DNA of 64,000 nt, from contig JAUNUP010000007.1 of the NCBI GenBank assembly GCA_030538115.1, positions 101,882 through 165,881 of the forward strand, given 5' to 3'. Origin of the DNA: Dermatophilus congolensis (lineage in GTDB: Bacteria; Actinomycetota; Actinomycetes; Actinomycetales; Dermatophilaceae). Below are positions 35,143-44,319 of the stretch, one piece after another; the first letter of the stretch is position 1; each line of letters begins with the position of its first letter. The position numbers and the translations under genes were made by a program. The notes beneath the pieces are model-generated. The model made no database searches, had not been told where the DNA came from, and was given only the letters and a program-made list of their open reading frames with translations.

Positions 35143-35177
35143 TTCCGCAGAGTGACCCCCGATTCTCATCTGCGGAA
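35143..35177. promoter_or_regulatory. Inverted repeat between cueP and the gentisate operon
   Basis: TTCCGCAGA (35143-35151) faces TCTGCGGAA (35169-35177) with a 17-base spacer. It may terminate cueP or be an operator for the gentisate operon. TTTACA at 35185 lies just downstream and could be a -35 element. No local regulator gene is present. Confidence 0.45.
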
Positions 35178-35331
35178 AGATGGTTTTACATCACACTGTG
35201 CTTGGTAACCCACGCGCTAGCGTGTCATCCGACAAGGCGCGATGGGGCGACTCTCGCACGCTCCGGCCCGGGCCGGCCCTCGCGCTCCTCAACCGCTCCC
35301 TCTCGGGAGCGCACTGCAGCGCAGGAGAAAC

Positions 35332-36492
35332 ATGAGCAACAGCGACAGCGCACCGGTGACGACCTCCCCCGTGGTTCTCGACCCGCACGGTGGTCCGAAC
35401 CAGCCCGAGTACTCTCCGGAACTCGCCGACCTGTACCGCGGCTTCGAGAAGGAGATGCTCGTTCCGCTGTGGACCGAGATCGGCGACCTCATGCCGCTGC
35501 ACCCCAAGAGCAAGGCGCAGCCGCACCTGTGGGAGTGGAGCAACCTGCTTCCCCTGGCCCAGAAGGCCGGTGACCTCGTCGCCGTCGGCCGCGGCGGCGA
35601 GCGCCGCGCGATCGCGCTGGCCAACCCTTCGCTGCACGGCCGCCCGTACATCTCCCCGACGCTGTGGTGCGCGATCCAGTACCTCGGCCCGGGCGAGGTG
35701 GCCCCGTGGCACCGTCACACCCAGCACGCGTTCCGCTTCGTGGTGGAGGGCGAGGGTGTGTGGACCGTCGTCAACGGCGACTCGATCCCCATGCGCCGCG
35801 GCGACTTCCTGCCCCAGGGCGGCTGGAACTGGCACGCCCACCACAACCCCACCGACCAGCCGATGGCCTGGATCGACGGCCTCGACATCCCGTTCGCGTA
35901 CCAGACGGAGTCGACCTTCTTCGAGTTCGGAGACGACGAGCTCGAAGACCGCAGCACGCCTGACACCTCGCGTTCGGAGCGCCTGTGGGGTCACGGCGGT
36001 CTCGCGCCGCTGAGCCAGATCGGCTCCACGCCGGCCAGCCCGCTGCTCGCCTACCGCTGGGTCAACACCGACGCGGCACTTCGCGACCAGCTGCTCATGG
36101 AGGCCGCTGGCCACCAGGGGATCACGGTCGAGCCCGGCCACGCAGCCGTGCGCTACATCAACCCCACCAACGGTGGCGACGTCGAACCCACGATCCGCAC
36201 CGAGTTCCACCGCATCGCCAAGGGCAGCGAGACCGCGACCCGCCGTGAGGTCGGCTCGGGCGTCTACCAGGTCTTCGACGGCTCCGGCACCGTGACCGTG
36301 GGCGATTTCACTTGGAGCGTCACTCGTGGTGACATCTTCGTGGTGCCCTCGTGGCAGCCGTTCTCGGTGATCTCGCAGGCATCGCAATCCGACTCCGACT
36401 CCGGCGCGCTCGACCTGTTCAAGTTCAGCGACGCCCCGATCTTCGAAGCACTGCACCAGTACCGCGTAGCGGTGGAAGGACAGGACAACTGA
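35332..36492 (+). CDS. Gentisate 1,2-dioxygenase
   Basis: This 386-residue bicupin enzyme opens gentisate to maleylpyruvate using Fe(II). The first cupin has the metal ligands His127, His129 (WHRHTQH) and a later His around 168-171 (WNWHAHH). A second, degenerate cupin spans about 270-370. ATG 35332 follows GCAGGAGAAAC. Its stop overlaps the start of the hydrolase gene, as throughout this four-gene operon. Confidence 0.93.
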   Translation: MSNSDSAPVTTSPVVLDPHGGPNQPEYSPELADLYRGFEKEMLVPLWTEIGDLMPLHPKSKAQPHLWEWSNLLPLAQKAGDLVAVGRGGERRAIALANPSLHGRPYISPTLWCAIQYLGPGEVAPWHRHTQHAFRFVVEGEGVWTVVNGDSIPMRRGDFLPQGGWNWHAHHNPTDQPMAWIDGLDIPFAYQTESTFFEFGDDELEDRSTPDTSRSERLWGHGGLAPLSQIGSTPASPLLAYRWVNTDAALRDQLLMEAAGHQGITVEPGHAAVRYINPTNGGDVEPTIRTEFHRIAKGSETATRREVGSGVYQVFDGSGTVTVGDFTWSVTRGDIFVVPSWQPFSVISQASQSDSDSGALDLFKFSDAPIFEALHQYRVAVEGQDN

Positions 36493-37331
36493 TGAAGCTC
36501 GCCACTATCCGCACCTCCAACGGGGGCACGCAGGCCGTTCGCGTAGACGGGGACGACCTGTACGGCATCGACTCCCCCGACGTGGGCGCGCTTCTCGCCG
36601 ACGCCAACTGGCAGGAGAAGGCCGCGGCGGCCTCGGAGAAGGTCGGCGCGTTCGCCGACGCCGACTTCGCCACCCTTGTGCCGCACCCTTCCAAGGTCGT
36701 CTGTGTCGGCCTGAACTACCGCAACCACATCCAGGAGATGGGTCGCGACCTGCCCGAGTACCCCACGCTGTTCTGCAAGTTCGAGGACACGCTGCTCGGC
36801 GCCAACGACGACGTGCTTCGCCCCGTCGAGACCGACGAGTTCGACTGGGAGTGCGAGCTCGGTGTCGTGATCGGCAAGCAGGTGCGCCGCGCCAAGGGTG
36901 CCGAGGCCGAGGCCGCGATCGCCGGTTTCACGGTCGTCAACGACATCACGTGCCGTGACTGGCAGTTCCGCACCCGCGAGTGGCTGCAGGGCAAGAACTG
37001 GGACTCGACCACGCCGGTCGGCCCCGTGCTCGTCACCCCCGACGAGGTCGGCGGCGTGCGTCCGGCCCTGGCGATCTCCACCGAGGTCGACGGCCAGGTC
37101 ATGCAGTCCGACAACACCGGAGACCTGCTCTTCGACCCGGTCGCGCTGGTCGAGTACATCTCGACGATGGTGCGCCTCAACCCCGGTGACGTGATCGCCT
37201 CCGGCACCCCCGGCGGCGTGGGCCACGCCCGCAAGCCCGCCGTGTACCTCGTGGCCGGCCAGAAGGTCACCACGATCATCGACGGCATCGGCCGCCTCGA
37301 GAACACGATCGTCGACGACGGGGCTGCCTGA
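36492..37331 (+). CDS. Fumarylpyruvate hydrolase (FAH family)
   Basis: This 279-residue fumarylacetoacetase-fold enzyme has VCVGLNYRNH (about 70-79), the metal-binding FDWECELGVVIG (Glu ligands) and GTPGGVGHARKP. Beside gentisate dioxygenase and maleylpyruvate isomerase it should hydrolyse fumarylpyruvate to fumarate and pyruvate. ATG 36492 overlaps the upstream stop (TGATG) and its own stop overlaps the isomerase start. Confidence 0.92.
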   Translation: MKLATIRTSNGGTQAVRVDGDDLYGIDSPDVGALLADANWQEKAAAASEKVGAFADADFATLVPHPSKVVCVGLNYRNHIQEMGRDLPEYPTLFCKFEDTLLGANDDVLRPVETDEFDWECELGVVIGKQVRRAKGAEAEAAIAGFTVVNDITCRDWQFRTREWLQGKNWDSTTPVGPVLVTPDEVGGVRPALAISTEVDGQVMQSDNTGDLLFDPVALVEYISTMVRLNPGDVIASGTPGGVGHARKPAVYLVAGQKVTTIIDGIGRLENTIVDDGAA

Positions 37332-38044
37332 TGCCTCGCACCCCCGAGGACTCCCGCCGCTGGATGGAGCAGGGCACGGCCCTGTTCCTGAAGGCGGTGG
37401 ACGGCCTGGCGGCGTCGGACTACGACGTCACCACGGCCCTGGAGGGTTGGACGCGCAAGAACCTCGTGGGCCACGTGGCCCACAACGCCGAGGCACTGCG
37501 CAACCTCACCCGCTGGGCCGCTACCGGGCAGGAGTCGCCGATGTACTCCTCGACCGCGCAGCGCAACGAGGACATCGCGGCCGCAGGCACTCGCGACGCG
37601 GGCGACCTGCACGACTTCGTCCACGCCAGCGCGCAAGACCTCGCCTCCGACATGGCGGCGCTGAGCGATGACGCCTGGAACGCGAATGTCGTCACGGCAC
37701 AGGGACGCACGGTGCCCTACACCGAGGTGCCGTGGATGCGTACGCGCGAAGTCATGGTTCACGCGGTCGACCTCGGCACCGGCGTCACGTTCGCCGACCT
37801 GCCCGCCGACTTCAACGCCGCCCTGTGCGACGACATCGTCGGCAAGCGGAGCAACGCACCCGGCCCCGCCGTGCGCGTCACCCCCTCCGACGTAGACGCG
37901 ACGTGGGAACTGCCCGGCGAGGGCGAGCCCACGGTCGTCACCGGAACCCTCGCCGCCGTCACCGCCTGGCTCGCCGGGCGCGGCGACTCCGGCGTGAGCA
38001 CCAGCGACGGATCAGCACTTCCCACCCTCCCGGCCTGGCTCTGA
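37331..38044 (+). CDS. Maleylpyruvate isomerase, mycothiol-dependent type
   Basis: This 237-residue DinB-like four-helix protein isomerises maleylpyruvate to fumarylpyruvate. His48 (LVGHVAHNAEAL) and the pair Glu139/His143 (REVMVHAVDLG) match the zinc ligands of the corynebacterial mycothiol enzyme. This supports a mycothiol-making actinomycete host. A C-terminal lobe (about 160-237) carries the MDMPI-type extension. ATG 37331 overlaps the upstream stop. Confidence 0.9.
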   Translation: MPRTPEDSRRWMEQGTALFLKAVDGLAASDYDVTTALEGWTRKNLVGHVAHNAEALRNLTRWAATGQESPMYSSTAQRNEDIAAAGTRDAGDLHDFVHASAQDLASDMAALSDDAWNANVVTAQGRTVPYTEVPWMRTREVMVHAVDLGTGVTFADLPADFNAALCDDIVGKRSNAPGPAVRVTPSDVDATWELPGEGEPTVVTGTLAAVTAWLAGRGDSGVSTSDGSALPTLPAWL

Positions 38045-38069
38045 CCGGCGACACGTCAAAGGAGACGAA

Positions 38070-39404
38070 ATGAGCGAAGCACCTGCTCACCAAGTGATGA
38101 CCACGGTCGAGTCGTCGGCCGCCGGGCCGGTCGATGTCGTCGTCGTCGGTGGCGGTATCGGTGGCCTGTCCAACGCGCTCTCACTGACCCAGAAGGGCCT
38201 CAAGGTGCGCGTGTACGAGCAGGCCCCCGCGTTCGGCGAGGTCGGCGCGGGCCTGCAGATCGCGCCGAACTGCACCCGCATCCTCAACCACTGGGGTCTG
38301 CTCGAGGAGGTCAAGAGCCTCGGCGTGCTGCCGAACAACATGATCATGTTCGACGCCGTCGACGGTGAAGAGATCACCCGCCTCGACCTCAAGCACCTTG
38401 AGGAGAAGTACGGCTTTCCGTACATGGTGATCCACCGTTCCGACCTGCACGGCACCCTGCTGCGGGCCTGCCAGAAGGCGGGAGTCGACTTCGTCACCAA
38501 CGCCCGCTGCGTCGGCTACGAGAACACCGACAAGGGCGCCAAGGCGATCTTCGCCGACGGCACCGAGGCCGAGGCCGAGATCGTCATCGCGGCCGACGGC
38601 ATGCACTCGGTGGCCCGCCCGCTGATCGTGCAGGACGAGCCTGTCTCGTCGGCATACGTCGCCTACCGCGCGGCCGTGCCGATCGACCAGGCCCGCGAGA
38701 ACGGCATCCACGAAGACGCCGTCGTCGTCTACATCGGCCCTGGCCGCCACTTCGTGCAGTACCCGCTGCGCGGTGGCGAGATGTTCAACCAGGTCGCCGT
38801 GTTCCTCTCCCGCAAGGCTCTTGCGAACGAGGAGGACTGGGGCACACCCGACGAGATGGACGCCGCCTTCGAGGGTTCGTGCGAGCCCGTCGCCAAGGGT
38901 CTGCCGCTCATGTGGCGCGACCGCTGGTGGAGGATGTTCGACCGCGACCCGATCTTCAACTGGGTCAACGGCCGCATCCTGCTCACGGGCGACTCGGCGC
39001 ACCCGCCGCTGCAGTACATGGCACAGGGCGCGATCATGGCGATGGAAGACGCGTACGTGCTCTCCGAGCACGTCGCCAAGCAGTCGTTCACCGCTGCGGG
39101 CGAGGGCCGCGAGGCCGGCGAACCGACGGGTATCGACTGGGACAAGGCCGCTGCCGCCTACAACGCGGTGCGTCCTGAGCACTGCCGCCGTGTTCTCTCC
39201 ACCGGCCGTAGCTGGGGCGAGCTGTGGCACCTAGACGGTGAAATGCGCGACTGGCGTAACTCCGTGATGCGCGAGCGCGACACGTACGACTACTCGTTCA
39301 TCGACTGGATCTACGGCCCGACGGCGCTCACGCCCGAGGAGGAGCCGGAGATGTTCACGCCGATCCCGTGGCCCGACCTGGACCGCGGCAACATCCCGAA
39401 GTGA
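38070..39404 (+). CDS. FAD-dependent 3-hydroxybenzoate 6-monooxygenase
   Basis: This 444-residue class A flavoprotein hydroxylase has VVVGGGIGGL (about 24-33), the mid-domain AADGMHSVARP and the second FAD motif GDSAHPPLQYMAQGA. Followed by gentisate ring cleavage, the likely reaction is 3-hydroxybenzoate to gentisate with NADH and oxygen. Salicylate hydroxylase is the main alternative by sequence alone. ATG 38070 follows AAAGGAGACGAA, 25 bases after the isomerase. Confidence 0.87.
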   Translation: MSEAPAHQVMTTVESSAAGPVDVVVVGGGIGGLSNALSLTQKGLKVRVYEQAPAFGEVGAGLQIAPNCTRILNHWGLLEEVKSLGVLPNNMIMFDAVDGEEITRLDLKHLEEKYGFPYMVIHRSDLHGTLLRACQKAGVDFVTNARCVGYENTDKGAKAIFADGTEAEAEIVIAADGMHSVARPLIVQDEPVSSAYVAYRAAVPIDQARENGIHEDAVVVYIGPGRHFVQYPLRGGEMFNQVAVFLSRKALANEEDWGTPDEMDAAFEGSCEPVAKGLPLMWRDRWWRMFDRDPIFNWVNGRILLTGDSAHPPLQYMAQGAIMAMEDAYVLSEHVAKQSFTAAGEGREAGEPTGIDWDKAAAAYNAVRPEHCRRVLSTGRSWGELWHLDGEMRDWRNSVMRERDTYDYSFIDWIYGPTALTPEEEPEMFTPIPWPDLDRGNIPK

Positions 39405-39441
39405 CCGGAGCCCCTGAGGGCTGAGCCGCTTGGCGGCTTCT

Positions 39442-39473
39442 AATGGGGAGGGTGGGCGACCACCCTCCCCATT
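39442..39473 (+). terminator. Terminator of the gentisate operon
   Basis: AATGGGGAGGGTGG (39442-39455) pairs perfectly with CCACCCTCCCCATT (39460-39473) around a GCGA tetraloop. Confidence 0.85.
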
Positions 39474-39677
39474 GCTGTGCCTCGTGCGCACGGGTGGCGG
39501 CTCGCCTGGTGGCGGGTGGGTGTCTCACGTTTTCGCTGATCGTGGAATAGGCGATCTACTCACGGCATTATGCGTTCCATCACGTCACGTTCAGCTTTCC
39601 AGCGTGTGCGGTCGCCATCCGTCACCCTGGTTCTGGCGCAGACGTACTGGGCGTACCGGCATTGGCAAGGAGCAGGA

Positions 39678-40535
39678 ATGAAGAACGTGGCCGACGAGCA
39701 GGTGTGGGAGACGATCCGCAGCGACGCTCTCCGTGACGCTACTCACGAGCGGGCCCTGGCGGGATTTCTGCACAACAGCATCCTGCGGCACGCCTCTCTG
39801 GCGGAGTCGCTGAGCCACCTGCTCTCCGCGAAGCTCGAGAACCCGGCGGTCAGCGCGATGGTGCTGCGCGACCTCGTGCGTGAGGCGATCGACGCCGATC
39901 CGAACATCGTGCTCTCCGCGACCGCCGACCTGCACGCCATCGTCACCCGCGACCCGGCCTGCCGCGGCTACTCCGACCCGCTGCTGTACTACAAGGGCTT
40001 CCACGCCGTGCAGTCGTACCGGGTCGCCAACCACTACTGGCTCAACGGCCGCCAGCCGCTGGCGCTGTACCTGCAGAACCGCATCTCCGAGGTCTTCGCG
40101 GTCGATATCCACCCGGGTGCGCGCATCGGCAAGGGTGTCATGTTCGACCACGCGACCAGCGTCGTCATCGGCGAGACCGCCGTGATCGAAGACGACTTCT
40201 CGATGCTGCACGAGGTGACCCTCGGCGGTACCGGCAAGGAGGGTGGCGACCGTCACCCGAAGATCGGCCGCGGTGTGATGATCGGCGCGGGCGCGAAGAT
40301 CCTCGGCAACATCAAGGTCGGCGAGGGCGCCAAGATCGGCGCGGGCTCGGTCGTGCTCTCCGAGGTGCCGCCGCACACGACGGTCGCGGGTGTGCCCGCA
40401 CGTCCGGTCTCGTTCCCGGCCAGCGCCTTCCCTGCCCTCGACATGGACCAGTCCTTCGGCACCGGCGACCTGCTCGACGGCTTCAGCGAAGAAGCCTGGG
40501 CCCGTCTGGCAGAATCCCGCCCCACCGACGGCTGA
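39678..40535 (+). CDS. cysE: Serine O-acetyltransferase
   Basis: This 285-residue enzyme makes O-acetylserine for cysteine synthesis. The N-terminal helical SATase domain (about 5-140, VWETIRSDALRDATHERALA) is present. The left-handed beta-helix follows with DIHPGARIGKGVMFDH and the active-site region LHEVTLGGTGKEGGDRHPKI. This is the long E. coli-type architecture rather than the short form common in Gram-positives. ATG 39678 follows AGCAGGA. No cysK lies nearby. Confidence 0.92.
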   Translation: MKNVADEQVWETIRSDALRDATHERALAGFLHNSILRHASLAESLSHLLSAKLENPAVSAMVLRDLVREAIDADPNIVLSATADLHAIVTRDPACRGYSDPLLYYKGFHAVQSYRVANHYWLNGRQPLALYLQNRISEVFAVDIHPGARIGKGVMFDHATSVVIGETAVIEDDFSMLHEVTLGGTGKEGGDRHPKIGRGVMIGAGAKILGNIKVGEGAKIGAGSVVLSEVPPHTTVAGVPARPVSFPASAFPALDMDQSFGTGDLLDGFSEEAWARLAESRPTDG

Positions 40536-40543
40536 CGCGCACG

Positions 40544-40590
40544 GCATGAGTGAGGGGCGGACCACCTGATGGTCCGCCCCTCACTCATGC
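40544..40590. terminator. Strong 21-bp bidirectional terminator
   Basis: The arms 40544-40564 and 40570-40590 are perfectly complementary over 21 bases with a 5-base loop (CCTGA). It lies between the convergent cysE and protease genes and ends two bases before the protease stop. Confidence 0.9.
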
Positions 40591-40592
40591 AC

Positions 40593-41441
40593 TCACTTGA
40601 TCTTGAGGCCCCAGTTGTCGAGGGCGAGCTTGGCGGGGACCCAGGCCATCCAGACGCCGTCTTCTGTGCTCTCGCTGACGATGCCGACCGCGCGGCCCTG
40701 GCTGTCGACCACGAGTCCGCCCGAGTCACCGGGACGGGCTGCCATGCGCTTGGCCGGAGCCTTGCCGTAAACGAGGCCCGCAGCCTTCTGCTTGTCGGTG
40801 ATCGGCTGCACCGTGATACCGCAGACCGTGCCCGACCGGTACCCGTGCTGGCAGACCTTCGTGCCCGGCACCGCGTCTGCCACACCCTTGATCGTGATGA
40901 CCTTGTTCTTGCCCGAGCGAACCGCCCAGACCCGCTCTGCCACCGTGCGCGTCGTCTCGACCGCGGCGATGTCGTACGTCTTCGAGACGCCCGCGACCTT
41001 GCCGATCGCCCTGCGGGTACCGGCGTTCCACGCGGTGTAGATGGTCTCGTTGCGGGCTCCGCAGTGGCCCGCGAAAACGATGAACTCGCGATCACCCTTC
41101 ACGGCCGGCAGACCCGCAGTGCACTCGTAGCCCGCGGTCTTGCCCGAGCCGTTCTTCGTGCCCTTGCGAGAGACCGGAACACCCGAGATCAGCGCGCCGG
41201 TGGCCGCGCGGCGGGCATCGGCCACGGGTGCCATCGGCAGGCTCGGCGCCGCTGCAATACCGGAGGAGAGACCTACGGGCATCCAGCTCTCGAGCGACTC
41301 GACCTCCGGCTGTACTGCCTCGCCGACGACCGGCTGCGTCGCTGCACTCGCCGAGGTCTGCGCCGTACTGAAGACAGCGGGAGCCGCAACCGAAGCGGCG
41401 AGCGCGAGTGCAGCGACGGCGGAGAACAAACGGTGACACAT
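40593..41441 (-). CDS. Secreted trypsin-like serine protease
   Basis: This 282-residue S1-family protein has a signal peptide (LFSAVAALALAASVAAPA). A propeptide-like region extends to about residue 95. The catalytic triad is visible as His in VFAGHCG, Asp in TYDIAAVE and Ser in PGDSGGLV. Cysteines in ECTAG, GHC, KVCQHG and TVCGI could form two disulphides. It resembles the chymotrypsin-like proteases of streptomycetes. ATG 41441 is used. Confidence 0.87.
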   Translation of the reverse strand: MCHRLFSAVAALALAASVAAPAVFSTAQTSASAATQPVVGEAVQPEVESLESWMPVGLSSGIAAAPSLPMAPVADARRAATGALISGVPVSRKGTKNGSGKTAGYECTAGLPAVKGDREFIVFAGHCGARNETIYTAWNAGTRRAIGKVAGVSKTYDIAAVETTRTVAERVWAVRSGKNKVITIKGVADAVPGTKVCQHGYRSGTVCGITVQPITDKQKAAGLVYGKAPAKRMAARPGDSGGLVVDSQGRAVGIVSESTEDGVWMAWVPAKLALDNWGLKIK

Positions 41442-41646
41442 GACAGACCTCGGTCGAACCAGGAACGGGAGGGTGGAATGTCACTTCACCGTACGACCCG
41501 ACACCGGCTGTGACCGGCACCGATACACACAACTGTGCGCGTTTGCGCAGGTCGATGCCGGTTGGACACAAGACCGTCATCCCGACGTGACCTGGGGGTC
41601 CGGATGGCGGACCGGGCGATACCACTCCCGCGCAGCCCCGGCCCTG

Positions 41647-43152
41647 TCAGTCGTTCTGGGGGAAGCCCAGGTTGAGGCCTCCGTGGCTCGGGTCGAGCCA
41701 GCGCTGGGTGACCGCCTTGGTGCGGGTGAAGAAGTGCACGCCCTCCATGCCGTGGGCGTGGGTGTCGCCGAACAGCGACGACTTCCAGCCGCCGAAGCTG
41801 TAGTACGCCATCGGAGTGGGGATCGGCACGTTGATGCCGACCATGCCGACCTGAACCTCGTGCTGGAAGCGCCGGGCCGCGCCTCCGTCGTTGGTGAAGA
41901 TCGTCGTGCCGTTGCCGAAGGCGTTGGCGTTAATGAGGTCGAGGCCCTCGTCGTACGACTTCACGCGCACGACCGAGAGCACGGGGCCGAAGATCTCGTC
42001 GGTGTAGATCGACATCTGCGGGCTGACGTTGTCGAACAGCGTCGGGAGAACGAAGAAGCCGTCCTTCGAGCCGCCCTTCCAGTCGCCCTGACGGCCGTCG
42101 ACCACGAGGGTCGCGCCCGCGGCCTCGCCCGCGTCGATGTAGCCCTTCACCTTATCGCGGTGCGCGCCGGTGACGACCGGGCCCATGTCGACGCCGTCGA
42201 CCATGCCCTCTCCGACGTTCAGCCTGGCCATGCGTTCGGTGATCTTGGCGATGAGCTCGTCGGCGATCGTGTCGACGGCGAGCAGCGCGGAGATGGCCAT
42301 GCAGCGCTCCCCGGCGGCACCGAATCCGGCGTTGACGGCGGCGTCGGCGGCGAGGTCGAGGTCGGCGTCGGGCAGCACGAGCATGTGATTCTTCGCTCCG
42401 CCGAGGGCCTGGACGCGCTTGCCGGCCAGGGTGCCGGTCTCGTACACGTACCGCGCGATCGGGGTGGAGCCGACGAACGAGATCGACGCGATCTGGGGGC
42501 TGTTCAGTAGCGCGTCGACGGCCTCCTTGTCGCCGTGCACCACGTTCATCACGCCGTCGGGCAGCCCGGCCTCGCGCCACAGGTCGGCGATGAGGTTGAC
42601 GGCCGACGGGTCTTTCTCGCTCGGCTTGATGACGACGGAGTTGCCGCACGCGATCGCGACCGGTACGAACCACAGCGGAACCATGGCCGGAAAGTTGAAC
42701 GGCGAGATGACCCCGACCACGCCGAGGGGCTGCAGGATCGAGTAGGCGTCGATGTTGGTCGAGACGTTCTCGGAGTACCCGCCCTTGAGGATGTGCCCGA
42801 TGCCGCACGCGAATTCGACGACCTCGAGGCCGCGGTTGATCTCGCCGACCGCGTCGGGGTAGGTCTTGCCGTGCTCGGCGACGATGGCCTTGGCGATCTC
42901 GCCCTTGCGGGCCTCGAGCAGCTCGCGGAACGCGAACAGGATGCGGGTGCGCCTGGCGATGGAGGCGCTACCCCACTCCTTCTGCGCCTCGGCCGCGCGG
43001 GCGACGACCTCGTTCACCAGCTCGGTGGAGGCGAAGTCGACGCGGCCGGTGACCTCACCTGTGGCGGGGTTGTAGACGTCTCCCGCGCGCTCGACGGTGC
43101 CCTCCCAGGAGGAGTGGCCGATCAGGTGGGTGATGCGGGTGGGGGTGCTCAT
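41647..43152 (-). CDS. mmsA: Methylmalonate-semialdehyde dehydrogenase (acylating)
   Basis: This 501-residue aldehyde dehydrogenase converts malonic or methylmalonic semialdehyde with CoA and NAD to acetyl- or propionyl-CoA. The nucleophile Cys is in GFGAAGERCMAIS. The usual general-base Glu is replaced in LGGAKNHM, a hallmark of the CoA-acylating MmsA/IolA branch. Next to iolC and a GntR regulator it probably serves the end of inositol catabolism. ATG 43152 follows AAAGAGA. Confidence 0.92.
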   Translation of the reverse strand: MSTPTRITHLIGHSSWEGTVERAGDVYNPATGEVTGRVDFASTELVNEVVARAAEAQKEWGSASIARRTRILFAFRELLEARKGEIAKAIVAEHGKTYPDAVGEINRGLEVVEFACGIGHILKGGYSENVSTNIDAYSILQPLGVVGVISPFNFPAMVPLWFVPVAIACGNSVVIKPSEKDPSAVNLIADLWREAGLPDGVMNVVHGDKEAVDALLNSPQIASISFVGSTPIARYVYETGTLAGKRVQALGGAKNHMLVLPDADLDLAADAAVNAGFGAAGERCMAISALLAVDTIADELIAKITERMARLNVGEGMVDGVDMGPVVTGAHRDKVKGYIDAGEAAGATLVVDGRQGDWKGGSKDGFFVLPTLFDNVSPQMSIYTDEIFGPVLSVVRVKSYDEGLDLINANAFGNGTTIFTNDGGAARRFQHEVQVGMVGINVPIPTPMAYYSFGGWKSSLFGDTHAHGMEGVHFFTRTKAVTQRWLDPSHGGLNLGFPQND

Positions 43153-43223
43153 GGCGTCTCTTTCGTGCGGGTCGCAGGTTGGGGGTGCAGGTACAGGTGC
43201 GGTGAATCGGGTGGATGCGTCGC

Positions 43224-44183
43224 TCAGGTGAAGCCCAAGGAGGCGAGAAAGGCGTCGAGTTCGGCGACGTCGGGCATGGCGGGGCTGCATTCGAGTCGGG
43301 TGGCGACGAGGGCACCGGCCGCGTTGGCGAGTGTGACGAGCCACTCCAGCGGCAGCCCTTCGAGGAGGCCGTGGCAAAGGGCGCCCCCGAACGCGTCGCC
43401 CGCTCCCAGTCCGTTGAGGGTGTCGACCCGGATCGGTGGCACGACGACCGACTCGTCGCGGGTCATCGCGAGCACCCCCTCCGGGCCCTGCTTGACCACG
43501 GCCAGCTCGACTCCGCGGTCGAGCAGCGCACGGGCGGCCCGTTGCGGATCGCTCTCTCCCACCGCGACCTCGCACTCCTGCCGGTTGCCGATGGCGATCG
43601 TGCAGTGCTCCAGCCCGATGCTCGCGGCTTCACGGGCGGAGTCGAGGTCGGGCCAGAACATCGGCCGGTAGTCGAGGTCGAGCACGGTCATCGGTGCACG
43701 ACCGCGGGCCTGCCAGGCGGCGACATGAGCGTCGCGGCTGGGCTGCGCGGCCAGACCGGTGAGGGTCGACCAGTAGACGCGCGCCTCGCGTACGACCTCC
43801 GCCGGGATCTCGGAAGGTTCGATGCACAGGTCGGGCGCCTTGGGAAAGCGGTAGAAGTACAGCGGAAAGTCGTCGGGCGGAAAGATCTCGCAGAACGTCA
43901 CGGGGGTGAGCAGGTCGGGCACGTCGGTGACCCACGTATCGTCGACGCCGTATCCGCGCAGTTCACGGTGCAGAAAGCGACCGAACGGGTCGTCACCTGT
44001 GCGGCTGATGAGGGCGGAGCGGTGGCCGAGCCGGGCAGCCGCGACCGCCACGTTGGCGGCGCTGCCACCGAGGTACTTGCCGAACGTCTCGACGTCTTCG
44101 AGCCCGACGCCCACCTGCAGGGGGTACACGTCGACTCCGATGCGTCCGATCGTGACGAGGTCGAACGGCATGTGCCGGGACAT
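43224..44183 (-). CDS. iolC: 5-Dehydro-2-deoxygluconokinase (IolC), PfkB family
   Basis: This 319-residue sugar kinase has FGKYLGGSAANVAVAAARLGH near the N terminus and the catalytic anion-hole motif DTLNGLGAGDAFGG near the C terminus. Its length and an mmsA gene 71 bases downstream fit the IolC step of myo-inositol breakdown. ATG 44183 (MSRHMPFDL) follows GAGGGAAG. The other iol genes are absent from the window, so a different sugar acid substrate is possible. Confidence 0.8.
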   Translation of the reverse strand: MSRHMPFDLVTIGRIGVDVYPLQVGVGLEDVETFGKYLGGSAANVAVAAARLGHRSALISRTGDDPFGRFLHRELRGYGVDDTWVTDVPDLLTPVTFCEIFPPDDFPLYFYRFPKAPDLCIEPSEIPAEVVREARVYWSTLTGLAAQPSRDAHVAAWQARGRAPMTVLDLDYRPMFWPDLDSAREAASIGLEHCTIAIGNRQECEVAVGESDPQRAARALLDRGVELAVVKQGPEGVLAMTRDESVVVPPIRVDTLNGLGAGDAFGGALCHGLLEGLPLEWLVTLANAAGALVATRLECSPAMPDVAELDAFLASLGFT

Positions 44184-44268
44184 GATGGCGCTTCCCTCTC
44201 TCTCGGGGACGTGCGTCGGGCCGCCTCCAGCCTCTCGCACGCACAGACACAGTGTCAACAGTTTGTAA

Positions 44269-44305
44269 GGACATTTGGACGTGCAGACTATTGCACTAAT
44301 TGTCC
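44269..44305. promoter_or_regulatory. Candidate GntR operator in the iolC-gntR gap
   Basis: GTGCA (44281-44285) and TGCAC (44292-44296) form an inverted repeat over a 6-base spacer. An outer pair, GGACA (44269-44273) and TGTCC (44301-44305), is nearly concentric with it. The site lies just upstream of the GntR start and between divergent promoters, fitting autoregulation and control of iolC-mmsA. Confidence 0.5.
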
Positions 44306-44319
44306 GCTAACCTGCAGGG

